A program made the position numbers and the translations under genes. A stretch of DNA of 64,000 nt. Origin: Monocercomonoides exilis (taxonomy: Eukaryota; Preaxostyla; Oxymonadida; Polymastigidae). The stretch is taken from contig LSRY02000003.1 of NCBI GenBank assembly GCA_001643675.2, positions 499,001-563,000 on the forward strand. Reading direction: 5' to 3'. Every line of letters starts with the position of its first letter. Positions within the stretch are counted from its first letter, which is position 1. Positions 35,526 through 48,046 of the stretch are shown here, piece after piece. Under the pieces are notes generated by a model. It saw only the letters and a list, made by a program, of their open reading frames with translations, ran no database searches and was not told the DNA's origin.

Positions 35526-36652
35526 TATTTATTATAAATGCTGTTTTTAAGTAAAAAAGAAAAAAATTTTTCATTTCTTTCTGTTTATTCTTTCTTTTTT
35601 CTTTATTTCATTAAAAAATAGAAAAATAAAGTTTATTTTATTATGATAAAAAAAGGAACGTAAAAAAAAAAAATGTTGATTAATTGCATTGTTTTGTATT
35701 GTTTTGTTTTGCATCAAAAACTCAGGTGATGCGCAAAATAATATCAAGACGGTTAGTTCTTTATTTCTGTTTCGTAGAAGTCAAATAAATAAATGAAATA
35801 GAAATAGAAATAGAAAAGAAAGAATGAAAGAAAGAAATAAGAAAGTTAAAGAAAAAGGAAGAAGGAAGAAGAAGGAAGAAGAAGGAAGAAGAGAAGAAAA
35901 AGAGGTTTCAAAAACATAGTAGCACGCAGTAAAGGATGAGGCAATGTTTCAAACACATACACACAGAATAAGAATATGAAGAAGAAGGCAGCACAATTAG
36001 AATCACAGATTTGAGAAGAGAAGAGAAAAAAGAGAAAAAAGAGAAAAAAGAGAAAAAAGAGAAAAAAGAGAAAAAAGAGAAAAAAGAGAAAAAAGAGAAA
36101 AAAAGAGAAGAAAGATTTAGAAAAAAAAAAAGCAGATTTAATTTTATATAGAAAGAATAAAAAAAAAAATAAAATATAGAATTAAAAATTTATTTGTATT
36201 GAAACTGGGAATTAAAATAAATATCTCAACAAATCAATGGAACACCATTAAAAAAAAAGAGAGAGAGAGAGAGACAGAAAAAGAATGAGACAAAAGATAC
36301 AAAAAAAATATGTTGAATGTGCAACAAGACTCTTAATGAAAGATTAGCTCTGATTCTTTTCTTTTTCCCTTTTCATTGATCTTTTCTTTTCTTCTCTTCC
36401 CTTTTCCCCTCTTCTCGATTCAACAGCATTCCTTGTTCAAACACTCATAACCATTGTTTTCCAATCATCAAACATTCACATACTCCCTCTCTTCTTCACT
36501 CCTTTTCTTTCCTTTCTTTCTTCCTTCCTCTTCAACTCCAACCAAACACATCTCATCTAACCTCTTCACATCACATCACATCACTTCACTTCACTTCTCT
36601 TTTCTTTTCTTCTCTTCTCTTCACCTTTTCTCTCTCTCTCTCCCCCTCCTCT
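35526..36652. other. intergenic, with simple repeats
   Basis: No gene. It holds purine-rich simple repeats (GAAGGAAGAA near 35,860-35,900; the 9-mer array at 36,023-36,107; a GA run near 36,260) and a pyrimidine-rich stretch at 36,355-36,650. Confidence 0.6.
36023..36107 (+). repeat. tandem repeat of a 9-mer, GAGAAAAAA
   Basis: About nine consecutive copies of GAGAAAAAA, nearly perfect except at the right edge. Confidence 0.9.
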
Positions 36653-38382
36653 TTACTGCGAAGATCCAACTCCTTCTCCAATGCGAATATGTGCTGTCTT
36701 CGCATCCGGGTCAAAAGTAGCGCGGATGGAGTTGTTGAGAGTGGAGGTGGACAAAAGAATCGTCAGCAGGATGGCAATGTAGGCAAGTACATGATACAGC
36801 ACATACAACACACCATACACCTTTGTGGTGTTGGAGGAGTTGTTAACTGAAACATTAAAAAACAAACAAACAAATAAATTAAAATAAATGAATAAATTTA
36901 GAAATAAATGAAAAAGAATTTTGAAAAACAAAAGTTTGAGTCAAGAACAAATAATTCTTTCAATCAATCAATTTTTCAACAAATAAAATAAGCAATTCTC
37001 GTTCATTTCCTCTTTAACCACATCGTTTTCTCCCTCCCTCCTTTAAAAAAAAAAAAACTCACACACCATAAGTCGACTTCGCTTTTGTCCCAAGCTCTCT
37101 CATAACTGGCTTATACGCTGCATTCGAGTTCATCATCGTCAGAAGCAGCAGAAGCAGCAATATGGCCATTATACCTGCACTGATCATCACAAACACACTG
37201 AGCACCATGCTCCTCCTCACCATCGGGTGCTTCTTGTTCTTCGTCTGTCTGGTCGACGCGGCAAAACCAGAGCGGACAAGTGCATCAGGCATCGGAATCT
37301 TCCTCTTCTTCTTCACTTGCTGTGACGATGCTGATGACAGCGATGAAAGCCCATCTGATGGAACTTTGCCTTCTGCATTTTCTCCGCTTTCCTCTGCCTC
37401 AGCCCGCATGTCTGGCACGCCGTCGCTCATTGCCCCATCACTCGCAGGCACTTCAAATCCCAATGTGTCACCCACACTCTCAATTCCATCCATCCCATCA
37501 ACGCTATCGTCATCAGTCCACTTCTTTGCCCTCTCTTTCTCCCGCGCTCTCCACAGCGCACACGACAAGACTGCGCAGGTGAGCAGCGTCAGAAGCACCA
37601 GCACACCCACCACAATCACAAAGTAGTGCATGAACCCGTTCCGCTTCGTATCAATGTCGTTGTAGAAGACAAGAAGTGGAGACTCAAACGCAGAGTGGCG
37701 GAACTTCGGGAACAACGCAATAATCTCGGTGATCGAAAAATAGCACCCTGCAAACATTGAAGCAAGGATCATTGACTGTAAAAAAATTGAAAAATAATTT
37801 TGTATATGTTGTTTGAAAAATATTTTTATTATTCTAAGAGAAAAATATGATCATCCAAACTTCTTTCATGAAAGAACTGGAATATATTTTCCAATAGCAT
37901 CGCTCTTGAATAACCAAAGTAACTGTTTCAAAGACTCCAAATATAACTGCCATCACAAGAGCAGCCTGAGAATTAATTAAAAAAATGACATTTAATATGA
38001 ACTATTAAATTTAAATGCAAACATTAACACGAGGGAAGAAAGTTATAATGAAGTCTTTCGAGTGCACAGAATAGGAAAAGAATTGTAAAGAAAACAAAGC
38101 AAGATGAGGAACCATGACGAAATTCCAAGCAGAGATAAACAGATGAAGGCGCTTCGCATAAGTTCGAGCTTTGTTTAGAAGTGTAATAAACACTCCAACA
38201 ACCGAAAACACGAATAAATGTATGAAATACAGAAAGTAAGGAAGGCCTTTTGGAAATGTTGCAACCGAAGGGAGAAGTGAAATTCCAGATGTTATGCATA
38301 AACCCAGCAAAAGCACAAAGGAGCAAACGAATGTTATCGTAAGTCCTTTGTGAGTTGTGGAGCCTGTTAGTAATATAGTCAT
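36653..38382 (-). CDS. polytopic membrane protein of unknown function, four exons
   Basis: Exons (minus strand) 38029-38382, 37861-37965, 37067-37775 and 36653-36846 join with matching phases and give 453 residues. The introns are 63, 85 and 220 bp (5' sites GTTAAT, GTTTGG and GTGTGT). About eight hydrophobic segments are visible, for example ITFVCSFVLLLGLCITSG, FLYFIHLFVFSVVGVFITLL, LVMAVIFGVFETVTLVI, YFVIVVGVLVLLTLLTCAVL and VLYVLYHVLAYIAILLTILL. Between the sixth and seventh is a roughly 110-residue acidic, Ser-rich cytosolic loop. The arrangement resembles a seven-span receptor or a TOM1/THH1-type protein, but no signature motif decides it. Confidence 0.65.
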
Positions 38383-38851
38383 TCAATTTTTAAAAAGAAG
38401 CATTGCTCAAAAAGATTCAAAAAATGTATTTGCACACGTCGATCGATATCAATATCAGATGAAAACATAAGACAATTACTTGTTAGACTGCTTCAATGAG
38501 TTATTAAAAATGTTTTTGATTGGAAAAATGACGATTTCTATTTCCTAAAGTCTCTTTCAAACCTGTTATATCGGATATGATTTTTATTAAGGTAGTTACC
38601 ATTATAGAGCTTATTTTCGAACAAATTTACGTTTTTTCTCATTACGAAAGCAAATGCAAGAAGAAAATAAAAGCTCCGAAAATGAAAATTTAAATTCAGC
38701 ACATTTTTTCCATTCATTACCATGCGATATAAACTATACAGGGCCAGTTGATTCAGAGAAGTATTTTTTCGTCCACAAGAGTTAGTGATTGCAATTACTT
38801 TGGAATTATTTAATATTGCATTCTCCCAATTTGTTTAAATACAAGGAACTG
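38383..38851. other. divergent intergenic region
   Basis: AT-rich spacer between two divergently transcribed genes. It may hold both promoters. No motif recognised. Confidence 0.4.
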
Positions 38852-39325
38852 ATGGAAAATATTCAGCACAACTTCGGGGCCGTGAACTCACAGTTTGATA
38901 TAACTGACCAACTATTTAATTATTATTGGAAATTTTTCGATTGTTTTATGCTTCAACAACAGGGGAAAATCGTGCCTTCTCCTAAAAGTCACGTCAGTGT
39001 GAAATTTTTTTAATTTTTTAAAAAACTTTTAAATTGAATTTCAATTGAAATACAAAAAGTGTCCGTTATTGGTTGTCGACCTCATACGCACAAAAATCCT
39101 ACGGAATGGGCAGCTGCACCTCTTGTGAAAGTTGGAGGAGAAGAACCTCAATTACTTGCATGGACTCATTGCAGTCACCATCCATCAGATATAGAATTCA
39201 AAAAAGCTTTAAATTGGATCGAAATTTCTGATGTTGTATGTTTTTCTTTGTTTCGTTTTTTATTAAATTGATATACTGCAACTTTTAAATGCAATAACTT
39301 TTAGCTTCATGGATTTGATGACTGA
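38852..39325 (+). CDS. small protein of unknown function, three exons
   Basis: Exons 38852-38996, 39060-39235 and 39305-39325 join with matching phases and give 113 residues. The 5' splice sites are GTGTGA and GTATGT. The product contains FDITDQLFNYYWKFFDCFM, GCRPHTHKNPTEWAAAPLV and LLAWTHCSHHPSDIEFKKAL, rich in His, Cys and Trp, which suggests a compact conserved domain. I do not recognise it. The last exon is only seven codons including the stop; the strong GTATGT site before it supports it. The frame is open for 21 codons upstream of the chosen ATG, so an extra 5' exon is possible. Confidence 0.5.
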
Positions 39326-40174
39326 ATATTTTTTGCATTCGATAATCAAGAACAGTTTAAAATCCTCTTATCTCCATTTCACCACTTCAATCCATGTAGA
39401 CAATCTCCTTGAATGTTCCTTGAAAAGATTTTCACTTCTAGGGCTTATTCCAAATTGTGAAGAGCTTATTTTTAATTTTTCCTTTTATTATTTTGAGAAG
39501 AACTTTCATTTATAGACTTTTTTTTTCTTTCTGGATTTTATTCTCAATTGGCACGAAATTTTTCTCTTTTCTGTGCTTTTGAAAAGATAAAAATAAGAGA
39601 TTAAAAAAATATCCAATTGATTGAAATCGATCAATTGTTCAAAATTCGGTTTTTTTGAGCAATAAAAATGTTATGAGTGCAAAAAATAATAAAAATATTT
39701 ATTAATAAAGAAAAAAGGGATGGAAAAAGCCTCGAAGACATGAAGATGAGATTGAATAGAGACATTAATGTAAAAAGTGAGTGAAAGAGTACATTATGCT
39801 CAGATACGCCACCAAAACAGTGAAAACAAATGAAATTTATTTTTTAATATAAAAGTTAAAATAAACAACGGTAGTTGCATGGAACTCATTCATTTGTGTC
39901 AACGCATTGCCCCACACAAAACCATCCCTTCAAAACTTTGATATGGTTCATTGAAAGACAATAAGAAATTGATAGAAAAAAAATACAGTAATAAGATAAA
40001 GAAGTATCTGAAAAGCTCATATAAACAGAGAAAAAGCAGAGATTTATTCAAAAATTACAAAATGATTTTATATCGTCAAAAAGATATATTGTAACCCAAT
40101 ATTATAATTAACGATGTTCTTATTCTCTAAAAACCATTCTCTAATGAATCTTCGAGAAATAGCTTTGCGAAGTC
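39326..40174. other. convergent intergenic region, AT-rich
   Basis: 850 bases between the small protein and the SNARE gene, which converge here. T-rich after 39,515. Nothing else recognised. Confidence 0.5.
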
Positions 40175-41177
40175 TTACTTCTTTTTGCAGTTCTTGAAGG
40201 TGAAACCACCACATGCCATCACAACAATAAAGAATATCACAATCTATTTTTGAATAGTGTTTAAGTACAAATATTTCAAATACATACATACACACATTGA
40301 AAAAGAAAAAAAGAAATAAATATTATAAATGAAATATGAACTTGTGAAACTTAATATAACAATCACACCAAAAGGACAACAATTATAACAACCCACAGTT
40401 TGCAGTTTTTCCACCACATAGTCTTTTTCAGTTGAACGGCTTTCTTTCTGTATTGCTTTGCTGATTGATTCAGATTTTCAGATTTGTCAACCAACAGTTC
40501 AATTTTCTCTTGTCGCACAAGGATTTTGTCTTCGTATTTTGAGGAAATTTTGTTTTCAAGAATGAATACGATAAAAGGATTTTTTTATAAACAAACCGAT
40601 ATTCTGTTCCACCTGTGTTCTCAATTCTACAACGGAATCTTTAACCATTTTTATCTTATCTGGTGCTTGTTTTGTGTATTGATCCTGAAAAGAGATTATT
40701 TGACAAAATGTGCATCAAACAAATACTTTTTTTAAAAAGATTTTGAAAAAATACCATCAAAGTACGAAGTTGAGCGTTAAAGGCTCGCATTCCATCTGAA
40801 GATGCAGAATACACAGAATCTCTATATTCAGCTCTAAATCTTTGACAAGTCTCTTCAAGAAAACCGAAAGCCACTCGGTTGTTGAAGCCTTTATCCGTCA
40901 TGCACAAATAAGTGATTCGATCCTGGACCATGTAATGAAATGTATATCTATTATTTTAATTTGATTTTACGAAAAATATTTAAAAAAAAAATGCAGCCAT
41001 TGTTTTCAAATCGAAAATGTTAAAGACACACTGTTCGTAGATGTACGACATTTTGCTATTTGTCTGCGGAATCTTTTGACAAATAGTTCTTGAGATTTGA
41101 GGGAAGTTACCTGTCGTGGTTGCATAGTCGCACAACACGACCGTGCCACGAGCAATAAGAGCGTAAATCACAGGCAT
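40175..41177 (-). CDS. VAMP7-type R-SNARE (longin), five exons
   Basis: Exons (minus strand) 41032-41177, 40755-40947, 40597-40684, 40369-40529 and 40175-40243 join in consistent phases and give 218 residues, the usual VAMP7 length. The longin domain starts MPVIYALIARGTVVLCDYAT and runs through YIYEQYTFHYMVQDRITYLC. The SNARE helix has VKDSVVELRTQVEQNIDKIL with the central Arg of an R-SNARE (LVRQEKIELLVDKSENL). A C-terminal membrane anchor crosses the last intron (KLWVVIIVVLL joined to IVIFFIVVMACGG) and ends in basic residues. It is expected to mediate fusion of endosomal, lysosomal or vacuolar vesicles. The strong family match confirms that GTGTGT, GTATTT, GTTTGT and GTGTGA are working 5' splice sites in this genome. 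Confidence 0.93.
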
Positions 41178-41412
41178 AAGTGAAAGTAAGGGAATTGATC
41201 GTATAGAAATTTTGGTTTCAAGAAATACAATATTTTCTTATCAAACAATATAATGATTGAAAAAACTTTCACATTAGCGAAAAATAATCAAAAAATAGTT
41301 CAAATCAAAATTTTGTTTGCTAACAAAAAAACAATGAATGAAATGAAAGAATAAACAATGGATTCAGTGGACGAAAAAGATTTACGCAATAAATACAAGA
41401 AAAATACAATTT

Positions 41413-42546
41413 TCACAGTTCTTCATTGTTTGCAATAGTTTTCTTCTTCTTTTTGTCTTTCTTTTTGTGATCACCATCTTTTCTCTTTCCCTTTGATTTT
41501 TCATCTTTTTTTGAATCAGAATTAGTATGACTCTCAGTCTGGACAAAATCCTTTGGTTTGACAGCTGCAATCCACGAAGCTGCTTCATTCAATTCTGCAA
41601 AATTAAGTTTTCCATCATACGATGCAACGCGTCCAAGTTTCACGCTATTTTCATCATTCAATTTTGAGTCAGCAGAAGTATTTTTCCCTGGAAATCGCAT
41701 TAATTCTTTTTCAAGTTTTATTCCTTTGAAATTGATCAAAAACAATGATGGATATTCAACAGATATTTCATCTGAATGAGAATCTTTTTCAGATTCCTGC
41801 TCTTCAGTTTCTTTTTCATTTTGATCATCCATTCTCGCCCTCTCATCACCTATCCATGTTGCTCTTAGCGCTCCTTGCCCTCTATCTTGTTCATCTAGTT
41901 CTTTAACTTTGTCCCAAACCTTCGTTACAGTTTCTGCTCTTGCATTCACAAATCCACATAATACTCCTCTTCGTTGTTTGTAGCAAACTTGCTTAAACAA
42001 TGGAGGAACTGTGGATTTTCCAGACAATAGCAGCAGTCTTGGAATATGAGCTGATGTATTGAAGAATTTGTTTATTCGCTCATCTTTTGTTAAAGTAGAT
42101 ATTTGCTTATCTCCAAGTTGATTGTTCAAGATAAATTGTCTCATTGTTCTCAAAGTCCTATCCTGGTTATAAACTATTGGTGTTTTATTGGGCCGGAAAA
42201 GCATGCACTTTGGGACTTGATACGTTTGATACATTTGTGCGAATTCTCTATAATGTTCAACGTTCATTTTTCCAACACGAATACCAATTGGTCGCATAGC
42301 TTTTGCCAATTTATCAAGTTCCGGGACCATTTGATGACATGCTGGACAGTTTGTTATATAAAACACTTTTGATACAATGCAAAAAAAGCTTTATATGTTG
42401 AATCACAGAAATAATCGCATACTAACAAAGTATGTGTTGTCATTTCCAAGTACTTCTTCCTTAAATAATTGCGGTGTGAGTTCAGCAATTGCTTGCGAAA
42501 ATCCTATGTGTATTGAGCACAGCAAAGAACAAATAATGAAAATCAT
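41413..42546 (-). CDS. secreted/ER thioredoxin-fold (PDI-like) protein, two exons
   Basis: Exons 42423-42546 and 41413-42365 (minus strand) join in phase 1 across a 57-bp intron (GTATGC...AAAG) and give 358 residues. An N-terminal signal peptide (MIFIICSLLCSIHIGFSQA) precedes a thioredoxin fold. The redox motif CPAC appears after the splice join in FYITNCPACHQM, and the cis-Pro is likely in YQVPKCMLF. A second, less clear thioredoxin-like part follows. The C-terminus is a Lys-rich tail ending NEEL, which resembles an ER-retention signal of the KDEL type. It likely assists disulphide formation or exchange in the ER. Confidence 0.82.
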
Positions 42547-42701
42547 TTGATCATGAGTATAACTTTTTAATTAGTCACTTGGAGCATATTGAAAGTCGCT
42601 CTCATTTAATTGCTCTCGAGCACAGAAGAAGATCATAATCAAACGTTTCTTTCTTTATAACTGCATTTGGCGTTTGGCCAAACTTAAAAAGATATAGCAA
42701 A
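42547..42701. promoter_or_regulatory. short divergent intergenic region, probable bidirectional promoter
   Basis: Only 155 bases separate the start codons of the PDI-like gene (minus) and the PP2A B56 gene (plus). Both promoters must lie here or overlap the genes. No TATA or initiator motif stands out by eye. Confidence 0.5.
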
Positions 42702-45700
42702 ATGAACAAGCCACGGGCTTCATTTATGTCTCCTCAAAGGGTAAACTAAAAATCTTATTGTGCTTTGTTTGCTTAAATATGAAATTTTGAAATATCAATT
42801 TATAGCAGACAGGGGCCCCAGGTCAAATTATTTCAACTTCAGCAGCATCTTCTCAAATTGTAATAAATCCTCAAAATGTTCGATTATTTTAATTCATTTA
42901 ATTGCATTTTATTTTAAATCATTTATATATGTTTGCATTTATAAAATAGTATACTTTAAAGCGACCTCCGGAACTGTTAAACGTCGGACAAGCTCAGCAA
43001 ATGAACTGTTTGAAAATTTGAAATATTTTTTTATTTGATGTTCATTCCTGCGTGAAAACAAAAAAATGTTAACGTTTTGATAGATCCTATGTATCAAGAT
43101 CAATCTCAGTCTATTCCATCTATTTTTCAGGGATCTTCCATTATGCCCAAACCATCGTTGCTGAATTCTGTTCACAAGCCAACCCAGCAAGTGGAGAAGC
43201 AACCAATTTCGGACATTATTGTACGAAATCCTTCCAAACTCAGACTCCTTCCTATTTACACACCAAAGGGTGTACCAGACACAAAACCTCAAATACAAGT
43301 GCTTCCTGCTTTTAATGGTTTGGCTTTTTTAAAAATTCAAGAATAACAATTTCTTTATATTCCCTCGAATGTTAATCATAAAACTGCTATTTTTCTCAAC
43401 GAAATATATTCCTATTGAATGATCTTTTCATTTTCTTTTCCAATTCTTTTCACATTTTCCACAATATAATCACAGAGCTTCCAGTTTCCGAGCATCACAA
43501 CAACTTCCTCGCCAAGCTTGAGCAATGCTGTGTGATCTGCGATTTCTCTCCCTGCCCATCGCCAGCGCAGCTCCTCGACCGCGACACCAAAACGAGGTAT
43601 CTGAAGGACATTGTGCTGTACATCACGTCTGGCAGAAGTGTGTTCCCTGAAAGCTGCTGGGGCGCCCTGTTGAAGATGGTCTCTACAAACATCTTCCGTC
43701 CTCTTCTGACAGTGGAAAAGCCGTTTGCATTGGGTTTGTAATGAAGGGGTTGTTGCATTGTGAGAGGGTGAGATTGGTGTCGGGGGATGATTTGAATGAT
43801 GGGTTAATGTGCTTTTTTCCGATTTGAAAATTTTTTTGCTTTTATATTTCACGATAAAAATTGCATTTCTCTTTAACTGTTAACTTTTTGATGCTTTTAC
43901 CTTCTTTTTTTGAAAATGTTTGAATATTAATTCTCATTTTTTCAACTCCAACTTTAACAATTTTTTCTTTCTTCTCCACCAGAATTCGAAGAGGATGAAC
44001 CACAACAAGATCCCGCGTGGCTGCACTTGCAGTACGTCTACGAAATCCTCTTCCGTTTTGTGCTCTCAAACGAAGTCGACCCGAAAATCGCCATCAAATA
44101 CTTCACCACAGACTTCATCGCCTCGCTCATTGATCTCTTTGATTCAGAAGAGCCGAGAGAAAGAGATGGGCTGAAATCCACACTGCACAGAATATACTCC
44201 CGCTTCTGGCCGCGCCGCCCGTTCATCCGCTCATCGATCTCGCACAAGTTCCACCGGCTGATCGACAACCAGATCCCGTTCAATGGAATAGCGGAGCTGC
44301 TGGAGATACTGGGCTCAATCATCCACGGCTTCGGGGTGCCGGTGAAGATGGAGCATCGACTGTTTCTACAGCACACACTGCTGCCGCTGCATAAAGTGTA
44401 TGGCGATGGGGGTGGTTTAAGTTGTGGTGGTGGTGGTGGTTTCTTGTGAAACAAAAGATGAGCTTGGAAAAAGGAACTTCGAAATAGATTTTATTCATGT
44501 TATATTTGAAATAAGTCGTTTTTTCCTCCTTTCTTTCTTTCTTTCTTAATTTTTACTCATTTTTTTCATGTAATTTTCATTCGTTCAAACTTTCCTTATT
44601 TAAAAAATAATAAAAAAAAACAACAGCCCCCAAATCACCTCCTTCCACGTGCAGCTGTCTAACTGCATGATCCTCTTCATCGAGAAGGAGACGAAGATGT
44701 CGAGTGTCATCGTCAACGCCCTCATCCGCGTGTGGCCGAAAACAAACTCTTCCAAACAGATCTTGTTTCTGAATGAAATCGAAGACATTGTTGATTCCCT
44801 CTCACTGGATGACTTGATGCCTTTAACACCAGTCTTGTTCAAGAAGATTGCAGAGTGCATCCAATCGCCTCATTTCCAGGTGGCTGAGCGAGCTTTGTCA
44901 TTGCTGTCTAACGAATACATCCTGCAGCTGATCTCGCAAATGAGGGCGACAGCGATTCCGCTGCTATTCATGGCGCTGTATGCGAACACGAAGCAGCACT
45001 GGAACAACTCTGTGATATCTCTCACGTTCTCGGCGTTGAAGCTGCTGATGGAGATGGATTCGAAGCTGTTCTCGCAATGTGCCACTGTGTTTAAGAAGAA
45101 GAACGAGACAGATTTTTCTGTGAGGATGGCACGAGATGTCAAATGGGAAACAGCAGAAAAGCTGGCAATGAGCAAAAAGGAAGAAATGAAGTGGAAGAGA
45201 GATGACAGAAACAATAAGATTAATCCAGGTGTTGTTACGTCGCCTGCTTCTGAGACGATTCTGTCGAATTCGTCGAGTGTTCTGTCAGACGCATCGGGGG
45301 AGTTTATCAATGGAGGTGGGGAGAAGGAAGGAGAAGTGAATAGAGAAGGGAAAACGGGAGGAGGAGGAGGAGGAACAGGAGGAAGTGGTGGTGGTTATGC
45401 AGGTGATGGAAGAAGTTTCAGTATGTTGATGCGAAAAGGAGTTGATGGGTGGATGGGTGAGTGAGATTGCAAATGAATGAAAGAATGCATTATTGAAATG
45501 CAATCATTGCTATTTTTTGTTGAAATGAAACACTGCAAAGAAAAATTTTTTGATTCAATTTTATTTTTTAAAGGAAAACATTAGAAAAGTGCCTTTTTTT
45601 TTCAAAATTATTTCTTTTTCACAATTCTTTTTTCATTACATTATATTTTCCAAATTTTTTCCTTTTTATTCAAACAGAAAACGAGCCAAATCCATCTCCT

Positions 45701-47868
45701 TCTTCATCTCCAGCGATTGTCGGAGCTTCGTTTTCTTCTTTTTCTCCTCCAAAATCATCTTCTCTTTCTTCAAAGGCATCTTCCACTGCTTCGAATAACT
45801 CCTCCGCCAAAGTGATTTCTTCATCTCCAAGTGCTTCTTCTATTTCTTCTTCGTCCACTTTTTCCCCTTCTTCTTCTTCTTCTTCTTCTTCTTCCTACTC
45901 TTCTTCTTCCTCTTCTTCCTCCTCCTATGTTTCCTCCTATTCCCCCTCTCCTCCAATCACATCTTCAAATGGCCTGCACATGCGCCGTGCTTCCCTCACC
46001 TCTGTCCCTTCAGACAATTCTCTTTCTTCCCCTTCTCCTTCCATTTCTCCTTCTTTTTCTCCTTCTTCTCATAACCCTTCTCCAAATTTAACCCCAAGAA
46101 AAGCTGCTTATCTTGTTTCTTCCCCCACAAAATCACCAAATTTTGAGAATTCTTCTTTGTTTTCATCTTCATCATCATCTTCTTCTCCTTCTCCTTCTCC
46201 TTCTTTTTCTTCTTCCTCTCATTCATCTTCATCTTCATCTTCTTCTTCTTCTTCTTCTTCTTCTTCAATTTCATCAGCCTCCTCAAAATCAACATTGGCA
46301 GCCTCGTCTGCATCTGCAGGCGAAAACATGCCAAACAACTTCACATCACCTTATGTATCCAACCAACCACACACACAACCACACACACATTCTTCTAATT
46401 CTTCTAATTCTTCTAATTCTCCTTCTCCTTCTTCTCATTCTCCTTCTCCTCGTTCTCTGTCTAATTCACAATCAAAATCACAATCACAATCATATTCGCT
46501 CACTCGTTCCTCTTCCCTCTCCTCATCTTCCCTCTCCCCCTCTCACTCACCAGCACATCCATCGAATAGCACACATTCTCTTCTCCTTCACACTCGAATA
46601 CGCTCTGCTCGCCTCTCTTCGCAGGCTGATCGAAATTTCGACAGCAACAAAACAGCTTTCCAGCCGTCTTCCCCCCATCCTCCTTCCACTTTGGCTGCTG
46701 TGTCTTCAGCACCATCGTTGTCTACTGCTTCTTCTTCTCTTTCTTCTTCTCCTTCTTCCCCTTATTCTCTTGTACAATCAGCTTCTGTTACTTCCGTTGC
46801 TTCTGTTGCTTCTTCTTCTTCTTCTTTGACAGCTGTTTCGTCTTCTCCAAGACGTTCTTCTTCATTTGTGCCATTGTCTACCTCTCCATCACCTTCTTCC
46901 TCTTCTTCATCGTCTTCTTCTTCTTCTTCTTCTTCTTCCATTTATACAAAAACTGCAACTACAACATTATCTTCTTCCTCAACCTCTTCATCTTCATCAT
47001 CATCATCTTCTTCTTCTTCTTCCTCCCCTTCTTCCTCACCATCACCCTCATCATCCCCACCATCATCATCAGTATATGTAACTCACTCTTCTCGCTCTCC
47101 CCGTTTATCCTCTTCTCCTTACGCCTCCCACCAAACTTCCAACTCTTCCTCGCCCCGCCTCTCAAAAACAGCCAAAACAACAAAAACAGCCAAGCAAATC
47201 AGCAGCACTAGCTCAGGTATTGTTGTGAGTGTGAATATGAATTTGAATGTGAATGCGAGTACGAATTTGAATGTGAACACTGCCACAAACAGCAGCAAAT
47301 TGTCGAAAAGTCCTCGTCTGACACATCCGACTGCAGAAGTTGCAGGGCATTTGACAGCTTCGAATTCTTCTTCTGTTTCGAATGTGACAAATGTTGCTAA
47401 TGTTTCTGTTATTCCTGTTAGTCCAGTTACGTCAGCTGCGCCTGGAACAATTGTTTCTGTGGCTTCATCCTCTTCTTCTCCTTCTTCTCCTTCTTCTCCT
47501 CTTTCTTCTGCTTCAACTTCTTCCTCTTCTTCTTCTCTTTCCTCTTCCCCAAACACTTCTGTAGCTGCATCCTCCTTCACCTCTAATACTCCGAACTCTT
47601 CTTTTCCGCCGGAATTCTCCGGCCGCCCAACAAACAGGGCGCCTGCTGCTTTATCTGCAGCGTCAACACCAGTTTCTTCTGAATCTCTTATCCCATCAGC
47701 ACCTCCGCTCTCTTTTCCCACTCGCCCTTCGTCTGGCCCGTCCACACGCCCTTCGCACAGGCAGATGGCGGCGGGCAATGGCAGAGGAGGAAGCGCTGGT
47801 ATGTCTGTTTGTCTGTAAATAAATAAATATATATATTACAAGGCCAATGGAGTTATTTTCATAGAGAG

Positions 47869-47913
<45 letters not shown>

Positions 47914-48046
47914 GTTCATTTACTTGAATTTGCTTGTTTTGTAATAATTATTATTGTTAATATTTTATCATTTGTATTTATTAACTCTTTCTTTCTCTTT
48001 TTCTCTTTCCTTCTCTCTTTTTCTATTTCTAGTAGTGAAAAGATGA
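42702..48046 (+). CDS. PP2A B56-family regulatory subunit with long Ser-rich C-terminal tail, nine exons
   Basis: Exons 42702-42740, 42809-42877, 42962-43007, 43084-43317, 43476-43733, 43983-44397, 44627-45456, 45678-47798 and 48033-48046 keep frame at every join: 1341 residues. The B56 helical-repeat core covers roughly residues 110-565: LPAFNELPVSEHHNNFLAKL, TKTRYLKDIVLYITSGR, IALLER-like positions and FLQHTLLPLHKVPQITSF, then RVWPKTNSSKQILFLNEIED. These are B56 hallmarks, so the protein should steer protein phosphatase 2A to substrates. Exon 8 adds about 700 residues, mostly Ser/Pro/Thr, after the core; typical B56 proteins end soon after the core. The final five codons depend on a GTATGT splice; without it the gene would stop at 47818. 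Confidence 0.85.
47872..47909 (+). repeat. (GA)n microsatellite
   Basis: Nineteen GA units inside the last intron of the B56 gene (or just downstream of it if that intron is not used). Confidence 0.95.

Noticed and set aside
36023-36107. CRISPR-like or regulatory array
   Set aside because: A plain 9-base tandem repeat without spacers, in a eukaryotic genome.
47119-47778. Glu-rich minus-strand open frame
   Set aside because: Shadow of the TCT/TCC serine codons of the B56 tail.
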